Shown: positions 1 to 8,494 of the stretch, one piece after another
How the letters are laid out: every line of letters starts with the position of its first letter
How positions within the stretch are numbered: position 1 is the stretch's first letter
Origin: an uncultured Lachnospiraceae bacterium
GTDB taxonomy: Bacteria; Bacillota; Clostridia; Lachnospirales; Lachnospiraceae
DNA: 64,000 bases
Reading direction: 5' to 3'
Assembly: GCA_900539715.1 (NCBI GenBank)
Contig: UQDA01000009.1
Coordinates: 35,562-99,561, forward strand
Made by a program: the position numbers and the translations under genes
Notes under the pieces: model-generated
What the model was told of the DNA's origin: nothing
Database searches by the model: none
The model's input: the letters and a program-made list of their open reading frames with translations, nothing else

Positions 1-1112
1 TGGAGGTCGAGAAGATAAGGCAGCAGTCAGGCTTTTATCAGACGAACGAAGAGAGACTGACGGGTGAGATAGAGCGCTATGAAAAAGAGCTGGAAGAAGT
101 AGTGCAGAGTCTGACCGACGGCGTAGAGGAAGCAGCCCGGAAAGAAGATAATATTAAAGAGCTGCAAAGAACGATAGAGGCTTCCAGAATGGCACAGAGC
201 GATGCACAGGAAAAGCTTTCGTCCGATGTAAAGCGCCGGGAAGAGCTTGCCGGAAAACAGAAAAACTTTTTTGCAGAGAGAGAAGAGCTGTCCGCGAGGA
301 TGAGCGCGCTGGATAAGGAAGTATATCGCCTGAATGCCCAGAAGGAAAAGCTGGAAGAGTCGATGGAAAACCAGATAGATTATATGTGGAACGAGTATGA
401 AATCACTCTGCGCGATGCGGTCTTGCTGCGGAATGAAACAATGACAGACCTTGCTGTAATGAAAAAGCAGACGGCGGAGGTAAAGGATGCCATTCGCGGA
501 CTGGGCGATGTCAATGTAAACGCCATTGAGGATTACAAAAGCCTGATGGAGAGATACACGTTTTTAAAAACCCAGCATGACGACCTGGTGGAAGCTGAAA
601 AGACGCTGGAGCGTATCGTTGTGGAGCTTGATGAAGCAATGCGGCGTCAATTTAAAGAGAAATTCAGTGAAATAGGACGGGAATTTGATAAAGTATTCAA
701 AGAACTGTTTGGAGGGGGAAAGGGCACGCTTGAGCTGATGGAGGATGAGGACATTCTGGAGGCGGGCATCCGTATCATTGCGCAGCCTCCGGGGAAAAAG
801 CTTCAGAATATGATGCAGCTTTCCGGTGGAGAAAAGGCGCTGACTGCCATCTCCCTGCTGTTTGCCATTCAGAACCTGAAGCCTTCGCCTTTTTGTCTGC
901 TGGACGAGATAGAAGCGGCTCTGGATGACAGCAATGTGGGACGCTATGCGAAATATCTGCATAAGCTGACGGCGCATACCCAGTTTATTGTCATCACCCA
1001 CAGAAGAGGGACGATGGAAGCGGCGGACAGGCTTTACGGTATAACGATGCAGGAAAAGGGCGTGTCTACGCTGGTCAGCGTAAATCTTATCGATAAGGAT
1101 CTGACGGATTAA
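1..1112 (+). CDS. smc: Chromosome segregation protein SMC, C-terminal part (5' end outside window)
   Basis: This is the C-terminal third of the SMC ATPase, which with ScpA/ScpB organises and segregates the chromosome. The reading frame is open from the first bases of the window (codons begin at base 3), so the GTG at 102 is internal. About 215 residues of charged heptad-rich coiled coil come first, followed by the head domain with the ABC signature LSGGEKALTAISLLF near 820-860 and the Walker B stretch CLLDEIEAALDD near 897-930. The hinge and N-terminal Walker A lie outside the window. It is followed 13 bp later by ftsY, an arrangement common in Firmicutes. The family assignment is secure; only the 5' part is missing. 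Confidence 0.95.
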   Translation, partial: EVEKIRQQSGFYQTNEERLTGEIERYEKELEEVVQSLTDGVEEAARKEDNIKELQRTIEASRMAQSDAQEKLSSDVKRREELAGKQKNFFAEREELSARMSALDKEVYRLNAQKEKLEESMENQIDYMWNEYEITLRDAVLLRNETMTDLAVMKKQTAEVKDAIRGLGDVNVNAIEDYKSLMERYTFLKTQHDDLVEAEKTLERIVVELDEAMRRQFKEKFSEIGREFDKVFKELFGGGKGTLELMEDEDILEAGIRIIAQPPGKKLQNMMQLSGGEKALTAISLLFAIQNLKPSPFCLLDEIEAALDDSNVGRYAKYLHKLTAHTQFIVITHRRGTMEAADRLYGITMQEKGVSTLVSVNLIDKDLTD

Positions 1113-1125
1113 AAGGAGAAATTGC

Positions 1126-2064
1126 ATGAGCGAAGGGAAAAAGGGATTTTTTGCCCGATTAAAAGAAGGGCTGACAAAGACCAGAAATAATATCGTGCGT
1201 GGGATAGATTCCATTTTTTCGGGATATTCCGCAATTGACGAAGAGTTTTATGAGGAGCTGGAAGAAACGCTCATCATGGGCGATCTGGGCGTGCGCGCCA
1301 CGCAGGAGATACTGGACAGGCTGAGAGAGCAGGTAGATGAACAGGGGATCTGCGAGCCGGAGGACTGCCGGCAGATACTGATAGACAGTATCCGGGAGCA
1401 GATGCATGTGGGCGAAACGGCTTATGAATTTGAAACTCAGCAGTCCGTGGTGATGGTGATAGGCGTAAACGGCGTAGGAAAAACGACTTCTATCGGAAAG
1501 CTGGCTTCCAAATTGAAAGGCGACGGTAAAAAGGTGCTGATAGCGGCAGCGGATACGTTCCGTGCGGCGGCAGGCGACCAGCTGGCGGAATGGGCTCATC
1601 GTGCGGGCGTGGACATGATAGGCGGAGCGGAGGGCTCCGACCCGGCAAGTGTTATTTATGATGCTGTAAACGCGGCGAAGGCGCGCCATGTGGACGTGCT
1701 CCTGTGCGATACGGCGGGGCGGCTTCACAATAAGAAGAATCTGATGGAAGAATTAAGAAAGATGAACCGCATCATCGAGCGGGAATTCCCGAACGCACAC
1801 AGGGAAAACCTGGTCGTGCTGGATGGAACGACCGGACAGAATGCGCTCGTACAGGCGCGGGAGTTTGCGCAGGTAACGGACCTGACAGGTATCATCCTGA
1901 CAAAAATGGACGGGACGGCAAAGGGCGGCATCGCAGTGGCGATCCAGTCGGAACTGCATGTTCCGGTCAAATATATCGGCGTTGGAGAGAAAATAGAGGA
2001 CCTGCAGAAATTCGACCCGGATGAATTTGTAAACGCACTGTTTGACGTGCAGAAAGAGGAGTAA
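1126..2064 (+). CDS. ftsY: Signal recognition particle receptor FtsY
   Basis: FtsY is the membrane-associated GTPase receptor that docks the Ffh/SRP-ribosome complex at the Sec translocon. The 312-residue protein has the helical N domain (about 20-95), the G-loop GVNGVGKTT at 113-121, DTAGR near 196 and TKMDGTAKGG near 258, all typical of SRP GTPases. It has no long acidic A domain, as is usual in Gram-positive bacteria. The start ATG follows an AAAGGAGAAATTGC ribosome binding site. It lies in an smc-ftsY-ilvA transcription unit with gaps of 13 and 2 bp. Its partner Ffh is encoded at 14985 in this window. Confidence 0.97.
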   Translation: MSEGKKGFFARLKEGLTKTRNNIVRGIDSIFSGYSAIDEEFYEELEETLIMGDLGVRATQEILDRLREQVDEQGICEPEDCRQILIDSIREQMHVGETAYEFETQQSVVMVIGVNGVGKTTSIGKLASKLKGDGKKVLIAAADTFRAAAGDQLAEWAHRAGVDMIGGAEGSDPASVIYDAVNAAKARHVDVLLCDTAGRLHNKKNLMEELRKMNRIIEREFPNAHRENLVVLDGTTGQNALVQAREFAQVTDLTGIILTKMDGTAKGGIAVAIQSELHVPVKYIGVGEKIEDLQKFDPDEFVNALFDVQKEE

Positions 2065-2066
2065 CG

Positions 2067-3287
2067 ATGGAAGAAATGCTCACGCTTGAAAAATTTGAAG
2101 AGGCCTCGGAGGTCGTCAAAAGAGTAACGCTGGAAACAAAACTGATATACAGCGATTATTTCAGTGAAAGAACCGGCGCAAAGGTATATATTAAACCTGA
2201 GAATATGCAGTTTACCGGCGCTTACAAGGTGCGCGGCGCTTACTATAAAATGAGCACTCTGAGCGAAGAAGAAAGAAGCCGGGGGGTGATAGCGGCTTCG
2301 GCGGGTAATCATGCGCAGGGCGTTGCCTATGCCGCAAAATGTTATGGCGTAAAAGCGACTATCGTAATGCCGACCACGACACCTCTGATAAAAGTAAACC
2401 GCACAAAAGGATATGGTGCGGAGGTAGTTCTTTACGGAGATGTCTATGATGAGGCATGCGCGAAGGCATATGAGCTGGCGGAAGAACACGGTTATACGTT
2501 TGTGCATCCTTTTGATGACCTGGCAGTTGCGACAGGACAGGGAACCATCGCGATGGAAATCATTAAGGAGCTGCCGCTTGTGGATTATATCCTCGTTCCC
2601 ATCGGAGGAGGCGGTCTGGCAACGGGCGTTTCAACTCTTGCGAAGATGCTGAACCCCAAGATAAAGGTGATAGGTGTGGAGCCGGCCAATGCAAACTGCA
2701 TGCAGGAGTCTTTGAAAAGCGGAAAAGTCACAACGCTTCCGAGCGTAAGCACTATTGCGGATGGTACTGCAGTCAAGACACCGGGCGGAAAAATATTCCC
2801 TTATATCCAGCAGAATATCGATGAGATCATTACGGTAGAGGATGCAGAGCTGGTAGTTGCCTTTCTGGATATGGTCGAAAATCATAAAATGGTCGTGGAA
2901 AATTCGGGTCTTCTTACCATCGCGGCGTTAAAGCATCTGGACCTGAAGGGAAAACGCGTCGTTTCTATTTTGAGCGGCGGAAACATGGATGTGATAACGA
3001 TGTCTTCCGTAGTACAGCAGGGGCTGATACTGCGCGACCGTATCTTTACGGTTTCTGTTCTGTTGCCGGATAAGCCCGGCGAGCTGAGCAAAGTGGCAGG
3101 CGTTGTGGCAAGGGAACATGGTAATGTGATCAAGCTTTCCCATAACCAGTTTGTTTCCATTAACAGAAGTGCAGCGGTTGAACTGCGTATTACGCTGGAA
3201 ACATTTGGTACGGCTCATAAGGAGGAAATCATCCGGGCGCTGGAACAGGAAGGATATCAGCCGAAAGTAGTTCAGACGAATATGTAA
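2067..3287 (+). CDS. ilvA: Threonine ammonia-lyase (PLP-dependent, ACT domain)
   Basis: This enzyme deaminates L-threonine to 2-oxobutyrate and ammonia, either feeding isoleucine synthesis or degrading threonine. The PLP lysine is K54 in FTGAYKVRGA. The substrate-binding SAGNHAQGVA and the phosphate-binding glycine loop GGGGLATG follow. A single ACT regulatory domain occupies roughly residues 325-406 (FTVSVLLPDKPGELSKVAG). The short 406-residue single-ACT form resembles Clostridial IlvA/TdcB-type enzymes rather than the long two-ACT IlvA of E. coli, so biosynthetic versus catabolic use cannot be settled from sequence. It starts 2 bp after ftsY and is probably translationally coupled. Confidence 0.93.
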   Translation: MEEMLTLEKFEEASEVVKRVTLETKLIYSDYFSERTGAKVYIKPENMQFTGAYKVRGAYYKMSTLSEEERSRGVIAASAGNHAQGVAYAAKCYGVKATIVMPTTTPLIKVNRTKGYGAEVVLYGDVYDEACAKAYELAEEHGYTFVHPFDDLAVATGQGTIAMEIIKELPLVDYILVPIGGGGLATGVSTLAKMLNPKIKVIGVEPANANCMQESLKSGKVTTLPSVSTIADGTAVKTPGGKIFPYIQQNIDEIITVEDAELVVAFLDMVENHKMVVENSGLLTIAALKHLDLKGKRVVSILSGGNMDVITMSSVVQQGLILRDRIFTVSVLLPDKPGELSKVAGVVAREHGNVIKLSHNQFVSINRSAAVELRITLETFGTAHKEEIIRALEQEGYQPKVVQTNM

Positions 3288-3358
3288 TTGCGCTGCCGGC
3301 AGGTATGAAGGCGCCGAAGAATGACCTGTTTCACGGGGCTGTTGAAAGAAGAGGGTTA

Positions 3359-3394
3359 GTGTGAAAAATAAGCCTGATGGCTTATTTTTCACAC
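3359..3394. repeat. Perfect 16-bp palindromic hairpin
   Basis: The left arm 3359-3374 and right arm 3379-3394 are perfectly complementary, with the 4-base loop TGAT. It lies downstream of ilvA and directly abuts the structured repeat at 3395. The right arm contains a five-T run but ends CACAC, so it is not a classical terminator with a terminal U tract. It might still end the ilvA transcript or be an extra module of the adjoining repeat. Confidence 0.7.
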
Positions 3395-3494
3395 GGCTAT
3401 TTGTGCCGGAGCGTCACAAATAGCCCTGATGGCAGAAGAGAAATCGCCTTCGCGATTTCTCTTCGCCGCTGTCGCTTACGCTCCGGAATGGAGG
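3395..3494 (+). repeat. Structured intergenic repeat, copy A, ending in a Shine-Dalgarno sequence
   Basis: This element recurs as copy B at 32889-32985. Hairpin 1 pairs 3395-3405 with 3415-3425 (11 bp) around the loop CCGGAGCGT. Hairpin 2 pairs 3435-3446 with 3453-3464 (12 bp, perfect). The hairpin 1 loop is fully complementary to 3478-3486 (ACGCTCCGG), so a pseudoknot is possible. Immediately after comes the SD GGAGG (3490-3494) used by the gene at 3500. The pairing therefore sits right beside the ribosome binding site. Element identity is directly visible; a regulatory role is inference. Confidence 0.8.
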
Positions 3495-3499
3495 TTAGC

Positions 3500-3751
3500 A
3501 TGCTTGAGTTCAGATATGATACACAGCTTTTGATAGAAGGCCAAAATCTGGATGAAGATGACATCAGCGAATATTTTACAGAGCACTTTAAAGGAGATTG
3601 TCTGTTGGCAGTAGGCGATGACGAACTGATTAAAATCCATTTTCATACAAATGAGCCGTGGCAGGTGCTTGAATATTGCGCGACGCTGGGCGAGATATAT
3701 GATATCGTGATCGAGGATATGGACCGACAGGCAAGAGGACTGAAAGGATAA
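3500..3751 (+). CDS. Small stand-alone FakA/DegV-type C-terminal domain protein
   Basis: This 83-residue protein matches the C-terminal part of the YloV/FakA (DAK2-type fatty acid kinase) family. The recognisable stretch is DELIKIHFHTNEPWQVLEYC followed by GEIYDIVIEDM. FakA proteins are about 550 residues and this lacks the kinase domain entirely, so it cannot be a kinase on its own. The ATG at 3500 is chosen because GGAGG precedes it by five bases; a longer in-frame reading from 3377 would run through the hairpin repeat. It lies between ilvA and the ROK kinase gene. It may be an accessory or regulatory remnant. Confidence 0.75.
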   Translation: MLEFRYDTQLLIEGQNLDEDDISEYFTEHFKGDCLLAVGDDELIKIHFHTNEPWQVLEYCATLGEIYDIVIEDMDRQARGLKG

Positions 3752-3823
3752 ATGAGAGGAAGAGAGCAGATGCCGGAGAAGGGTCTGCTCTTTTACAAAA
3801 GGGGACGAAAGGGGACAAAACCG

Positions 3824-4726
3824 ATGGAAAATAAAAGAGGCAGGAAGATTATTTGCATCGATATTGGAGGCACAGCGATAAAATCCGGAATCATGGATGA
3901 AAACAGGAATTTTTTAAGAACGGATGTTATGGATACGCCCAGAGGCGGAGATGGCATTATGGATGCGGTGTTGGGACGGATTTCAGAGTATTTTGGCATA
4001 GCTGTGAATCCAGAGGCAGTGTGTGTATCCAGCGCAGGGATTATTGATTCGGATAGAGGAATTGTTGCTGAGGCAAATGAAAGTCTGATTCCCGGATATA
4101 CAGGAATGGATATTGCGGGAAAGGTACGGGAACGGTTTCGGATTCCCTGTTATGTGGAAAATGATGTAAACTGTGCGGCTATGGCGGAAGCTTATCAGGG
4201 CGTAGGGAAGGGCTTTTCCTCCATGTTGATGCTGACGATCGGGACTGGAATCGGCGGAGCTTTTTTGGAAAAAGGAAAGCTGTTAAAGGGGCATACCTAC
4301 AGTGCATGTGAAGTAGGGTATATGCATATGGATGGAAGCTCTTTTGAAGAGCTGGCAGCAACTTCTGTTCTGGTAAAGCGGACGGCAAAGCGTTTGTCGA
4401 AAAACTGCCTTGAGATTTCCGGAAAATGGATTTTTGAACAGGCGCAAAGCGGAAATGAGGTATGCATTGAGGAAATTGACAGAATGTGCGATCTTTTGGC
4501 AAAGGGAATTGCAAATCTGTGCTATGTTCTCAATCCGGAAATTGTGGTAATCGGCGGGGGGATTTCCGCACAGGAGGACTATCTGAGGCCTAGGATAGAG
4601 AACGGGCTGGAACGTTATCTTATTCCGGAGATCAGAAAGAAGACAAAGCTTGGGTTTGCGAAGTTTGGAAATCATGCGGGAATGCTGGGGGCCTGCTGCG
4701 CGGCGGGGGTTTTTGAAAAACTTTGA
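3824..4726 (+). CDS. ROK family sugar kinase (candidate N-acetylmannosamine kinase)
   Basis: This 300-residue cytoplasmic ROK kinase phosphorylates a hexose or amino sugar with ATP. Visible motifs are the N-terminal phosphate loop DIGGTAIKSG, the catalytic ENDVNCAAMAEAYQG and the adenosine loop LTIGTGIGGAF. The ROK zinc motif CxCGxxGCxE is absent; its position holds EVGYMHMDGSSFEELAATS, as in the zinc-less ROK subgroup. The ATG at 3824 gives a normal family length, whereas the in-frame start at 3752 would add a lysine-rich leader with no homologous look. Standing at the head of a cluster containing nanE, it is most simply ManNAc kinase, but the substrate is inferred from context only. Confidence 0.85.
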   Translation: MENKRGRKIICIDIGGTAIKSGIMDENRNFLRTDVMDTPRGGDGIMDAVLGRISEYFGIAVNPEAVCVSSAGIIDSDRGIVAEANESLIPGYTGMDIAGKVRERFRIPCYVENDVNCAAMAEAYQGVGKGFSSMLMLTIGTGIGGAFLEKGKLLKGHTYSACEVGYMHMDGSSFEELAATSVLVKRTAKRLSKNCLEISGKWIFEQAQSGNEVCIEEIDRMCDLLAKGIANLCYVLNPEIVVIGGGISAQEDYLRPRIENGLERYLIPEIRKKTKLGFAKFGNHAGMLGACCAAGVFEKL

Positions 4727-4762
4727 AAGAAAGATGACTGAGGATATAAGGGGTATATTTGA

Positions 4763-5575
4763 ATGGAAAGTGTAAAGCATACGATGATGACAGAATATGA
4801 AAATATGACATCCGTAGAGCAGAGTATTGCTGACTTTTTCATTAATAATGAAGCTAAAATTGATTTTTCGGCCAGAAATATCAGCAGAATTCTGTATATT
4901 TCAAATGCAAGTTTATCGAGATTTGCAAAGAAATGTGGTTATAAAGGATATAGAGAACTGATCTATGATTATGAAAAAGAACTACAGGAGCAGATGAATG
5001 AGGACAGTATCAGTGAGCTGGCAAAAAAAGTGAAATATACTTATAGTAGCTTGCTAGAAGAAGTATTTTGTTTGCTGGATGAAGAAAAAGTTCGACAGGT
5101 TGCCGAAATGCTGTCGGAACATAAAAGAGTTCTTATCTGTGGGATTGGAAGTTCGGGATATGCGGCTAAGGAAATGGCATTTCGTATGATGCGGCTCGGT
5201 CTGGAGATACAGGCAGTGACAGACTCTCAGGTTATTCAGATGGCAGCAGCAGTTGCCGGCGAAGATTGTCTTATGATTGCGATTTCCCTAAGTGGTACAA
5301 CACAGATTATTATGGATTCAGTTCATATGGCTAAAAGCAGAGGGGCTGGAGTTATATTAATTACGGCGAATAAAGAAGTAAATATGGACTGTGATGTAAT
5401 ACTATATACAGCCATGTCGCATAATTTAGATAGAGGAACAGTGATTTCACCACAGTTCCCGATTCTTGTACTAGCGGATATTTTTTATGCTTATTACTTT
5501 AGAAATGATACAAAAATGAAAAGTCAGGTGTATCAGATGACGCTTGCCACTCTAAAGAAAAAAATGGGGAAGTAA
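4763..5575 (+). CDS. RpiR-family transcriptional regulator (HTH + SIS)
   Basis: This 270-residue regulator has an N-terminal RpiR-type helix-turn-helix (about 1-75, with NISRILYISNASLSRFAKKC) and a SIS phosphosugar-binding domain (about 105-235, RVLICGIGSSGYAAKEMAF). Such proteins sense phosphorylated sugars and control nearby catabolic genes. It lies between the ROK kinase and the transporter operon, whose strong promoter starts about 90 bp downstream. It probably responds to a sugar phosphate made by this cluster, such as ManNAc-6-P. From this gene onward base composition becomes visibly more AT-rich than in the ftsY/ilvA block. Confidence 0.9.
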   Translation: MESVKHTMMTEYENMTSVEQSIADFFINNEAKIDFSARNISRILYISNASLSRFAKKCGYKGYRELIYDYEKELQEQMNEDSISELAKKVKYTYSSLLEEVFCLLDEEKVRQVAEMLSEHKRVLICGIGSSGYAAKEMAFRMMRLGLEIQAVTDSQVIQMAAAVAGEDCLMIAISLSGTTQIIMDSVHMAKSRGAGVILITANKEVNMDCDVILYTAMSHNLDRGTVISPQFPILVLADIFYAYYFRNDTKMKSQVYQMTLATLKKKMGK

Positions 5576-5665
5576 GTGTATGAAGTATTGTTTGTGAAAT
5601 TATTTTCATAAGTTTTGTTAAAATAGCCTTTTTTGGGATAGTATTTCCTGAAAAGGGCTGTTTTA

Positions 5666-5694
5666 TTGCACAAATAAAGAAGCCCTGATATAAT
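5666..5694 (+). promoter_or_regulatory. Sigma-A promoter of the transporter operon (extended -10)
   Basis: TTGCAC (5666-5671), a 17-bp spacer and TATAAT (5689-5694) preceded by TGA, which gives an extended -10. It lies 86 bp upstream of the solute-binding lipoprotein gene. The arms AAGGGCT (5653-5659) and AGCCCT (5681-5686) form an inverted repeat across the promoter and are a candidate operator for the adjacent RpiR regulator; that assignment is inference. Confidence 0.75.
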
Positions 5695-5780
5695 GCCAAT
5701 ATCAAAGAAATGGTAAAAACTGATAAGCTGCCATAGGCTTAGAGAAAAATTATCATGAAAAATTATCAGGAGGGTTCAAG

Positions 5781-7433
5781 ATGAAAAGAAGTACAGTGGT
5801 AAAGGTATTATCTCTTGCATTATCGGGATGTATGATGCTGGGAATGGTTGCATGCGGTTCCGACGGGGGAAAAGAAAGTTATGCAGAGCAGGAAGTGAGT
5901 GATAATAAGAATGCAGCAAAATCATTAGAAGATTATGAAAAGGCAGAAGCATTTAATTACTATTCAATTGCAGCCGGAATTTCAGATGAGGAATTTAATG
6001 AATTGGATATTACCAAGGCAATTGAAGAGTATACAGGATATGATGTGACTTATACACAGGCACCGGCTGATGCAGCCGATAGGCAAACCGCGGTAACCAA
6101 TATTTTTATGTTAAAACAGGATTATCAGGGAGTTAAGGTTTCTAAGGAGGAGTTTTATACATTACTTGCGTCTGGAGCGTTGAGACCGATTACAGAATAT
6201 GTTAATGCATCTACAAATTTAAAAGAACAGATTTCAGAATTAGGTTGGTCTACAGCTTCTAAGGATGGAGAAATTTATGGGGTACCTCAGAAAGATGCAA
6301 TGGCATTAAATGAGACGGCCATTTGTTTCAGAGAGGATTGGTTGTTGGATTATAATAAGGAAAATCCTGAAAATGAAATTCCAGTTCCATCAGAAGAAAA
6401 TGGTTATTCAATGACGGTTTCGGATTTTAAAAATATGTTGACATATTTTAAAGAAAAAGTACCACAGGGCGGCTATCCGATGACAGTTGATGTGAATAAT
6501 GTATATATGGAAAATATACTTCCGGCGTTTGGTATATATCAAGAGTGGGCGGATGTAAGTGGAACATTGACATATATCGTAGATCAACCTGGATTTGAAG
6601 ATTATATGAAATATATGGAAGATTTGTATGATAGCGGCTTGATTTATTATCAGGCAACAAGTGAGGATAAGGGCGCAGTAAAAGCTTTGCAGGAGAGGAC
6701 AACCGGTGCAGGAAAGATTGCACACTGGAATGCTTATGCGGTAGAAACAGCGTTGGCTACAGAAGAGGATCCCTCTAATATAACTGATGATTCAATCGGA
6801 TATATATCAGCGCTTGTGCCGGATGATTGCAAAGGTGATGCGGAAGCAGTCAGGGTATTTTCTAAAGCGGCATATTCGTATTATACAGTTTTTCCTGTAT
6901 ATGCATCAAACGAACAGGTGGCAGCAGTTGTAGACTGGATTGATAAAAAATTGGATGAAACCTTTTTTGTAGAGCTTACATTAGGAAAAGAAGGAGAAAC
7001 ATATCAGGTTACAGATGGGGAATACTATCCGATTTTACCGGCATTTAATGACAAACAAGGATATTCTGATAAGTTTATGGATGGAACAAGGGAAAAAGAT
7101 TATAGCAAATATTGGTTATGCAGAACAAGAAAAACCGCAGCGCAGGGAAAAATGTTTTCTAGAGCAAATTACAATGTTGATAAAACCGGTATTCAGAATC
7201 CTATTGTATTAATGCCTCCGACGGATGCTTATGATAATTATTATACAGCGGCAAATTTAGAAGTCAAAAATTTGTTGGTTCTTTCGATGTTTCAGGAGGG
7301 GGTTTCAACAACAGTAGAAGAGCTTCATGATAAATTTGCAGAGTATGAGGGTGAAGCGATTATAGAGGCAGTAAATAAATGGTATGGTACATGGGAGTCG
7401 AAAGAAAGTTTTAATGCAGTAAAGCCTCGATGA
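5781..7433 (+). CDS. ABC transporter substrate-binding lipoprotein (LplA type)
   Basis: This 550-residue extracellular solute-binding protein is exported as a lipoprotein. The signal peptide is positively charged, has a hydrophobic core and ends in a lipobox (GMVAC, Cys26). The size and the two LplB/LplC-like permeases downstream place it in the carbohydrate uptake family with LplA-like binding proteins. The start follows AGGAGGGTTCAAG. The sugar cannot be read from the sequence; context (nanE, ROK kinase, esterase) suggests an amino sugar or sialic-acid-like compound. Codon use is strongly A/T at third positions. No ABC ATPase is in the cluster, so a shared MsmK-type ATPase elsewhere is expected. 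Confidence 0.9.
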   Translation: MKRSTVVKVLSLALSGCMMLGMVACGSDGGKESYAEQEVSDNKNAAKSLEDYEKAEAFNYYSIAAGISDEEFNELDITKAIEEYTGYDVTYTQAPADAADRQTAVTNIFMLKQDYQGVKVSKEEFYTLLASGALRPITEYVNASTNLKEQISELGWSTASKDGEIYGVPQKDAMALNETAICFREDWLLDYNKENPENEIPVPSEENGYSMTVSDFKNMLTYFKEKVPQGGYPMTVDVNNVYMENILPAFGIYQEWADVSGTLTYIVDQPGFEDYMKYMEDLYDSGLIYYQATSEDKGAVKALQERTTGAGKIAHWNAYAVETALATEEDPSNITDDSIGYISALVPDDCKGDAEAVRVFSKAAYSYYTVFPVYASNEQVAAVVDWIDKKLDETFFVELTLGKEGETYQVTDGEYYPILPAFNDKQGYSDKFMDGTREKDYSKYWLCRTRKTAAQGKMFSRANYNVDKTGIQNPIVLMPPTDAYDNYYTAANLEVKNLLVLSMFQEGVSTTVEELHDKFAEYEGEAIIEAVNKWYGTWESKESFNAVKPR

Positions 7434-7447
7434 TTTAGAAACAGAAT

Positions 7448-7505
7448 GAAGCTGCTATGGAAATAATTCTGACAATGCGCAGCATGTATTTTCCATAGTA
7501 GCTTC
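7448..7505 (+). promoter_or_regulatory. Intercistronic hairpin between binding protein and permeases
   Basis: The arms 7448-7465 and 7487-7505 (GAAGCTGCTATGG and its near-perfect complement) form a long stem with one mismatch around a loop of about 21 bases. There is no U run after it. Such hairpins after binding-protein genes commonly stabilise the upstream message or partly terminate, giving more binding protein than permease. The role here is inferred. Confidence 0.6.
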
Positions 7506-7532
7506 GTCAATGTTTATGGAATGGAGATTAGA

Positions 7533-8486
7533 ATGAAAAAGGACAGAAGGATAAAGAATTTTGGGAATGCCACAAAAAAATATGGGAATTTATTTATTTT
7601 TTATATCCCGGCGGTAGTGCTGGCACTCGTATTTTCGTATTTGCCGATGTCTGGATTGATTATGGCTTTTAAGGAAAATCCCAATTTGTTAGGTGCAGCA
7701 TCACCTGTCGAAAGTATTTTGCAGGCAGAATGGGTTGGGTTTGAGAATTTTATAAAAATTTTTTCTAAAAAAGAATTTTTAAATGCCCTTCGAAATACAC
7801 TGGTGATCAGTATATTAAAAATTGTAATTGTATTTCCGCTACCAATTGCATTGGCAGTGATTTTAAATGAAATGCGTGGAAAATTTTTGAAAAAATCCCT
7901 GCAGATAGTTATGTATTTGCCATATTTTTTATCCTGGGCTACAATTGGAGGGATTTTTTTAACAATTTTAAATAAAGATACAGGATTGGTAAATAATATT
8001 CTGGCTTTTTTAGGACATGAAAGAATTGCATTTGCAACGGATAATAATACATTCCGATTCGTTTTAATTTTAACAAATGCGTGGAAAGATATTGGATGGA
8101 GTACAATTGCTTATCTGGCAGCAATTACTGCGCTGGATAGAAATCAGGTAGAGGCAGCTAAAATTGATGGGGCTTCAAAATGGCAGCAGATTTGGTATAT
8201 TACATTGCCTGGAATTATGCCGGTAATTGTTTCTATGCTGATTATAAGGCTTGGATATATTATGAATGCAGGCTTTGAGCAAGTGTATGTTTTCTATTCT
8301 CCATATATTCAGGAATCTGGAGATATCTTAGGAACATATACATATAGACTTGTAAGGGAAGCATCGTTGATGCCTCAATATGCATTATCAGCAGCAGCAG
8401 ATTTTTTTAATTCAGCAGTGGGGCTTTTAATGGTATTAACAGGAAATTTTGTTTCAAAAAAAATGTTGGGTAAATCAATATGGTAG
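7533..8486 (+). CDS. ABC sugar transporter permease (LplB type)
   Basis: This inner membrane permease of 317 residues has about six transmembrane segments, the first near residues 18-40. The cytoplasmic EAA loop that contacts the ATPase is EAAKIDGASKWQQIWYITLP, near residue 205. I chose the ATG at 7533 because GGAG sits six bases upstream; the ATG at 7521 would contain this ribosome binding site. It pairs with the permease starting nine bases after its stop. The gene is AT-rich like its neighbours. Substrate unknown, inferred as for the binding protein. Confidence 0.9.
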   Translation: MKKDRRIKNFGNATKKYGNLFIFYIPAVVLALVFSYLPMSGLIMAFKENPNLLGAASPVESILQAEWVGFENFIKIFSKKEFLNALRNTLVISILKIVIVFPLPIALAVILNEMRGKFLKKSLQIVMYLPYFLSWATIGGIFLTILNKDTGLVNNILAFLGHERIAFATDNNTFRFVLILTNAWKDIGWSTIAYLAAITALDRNQVEAAKIDGASKWQQIWYITLPGIMPVIVSMLIIRLGYIMNAGFEQVYVFYSPYIQESGDILGTYTYRLVREASLMPQYALSAAADFFNSAVGLLMVLTGNFVSKKMLGKSIW

Positions 8487-8494
8487 GAGGTGGT

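Noticed and set aside
564..1214. Long minus-strand open frame over smc/ftsY
   Set aside because: Shadow of smc; no ribosome binding site or recognisable motif.
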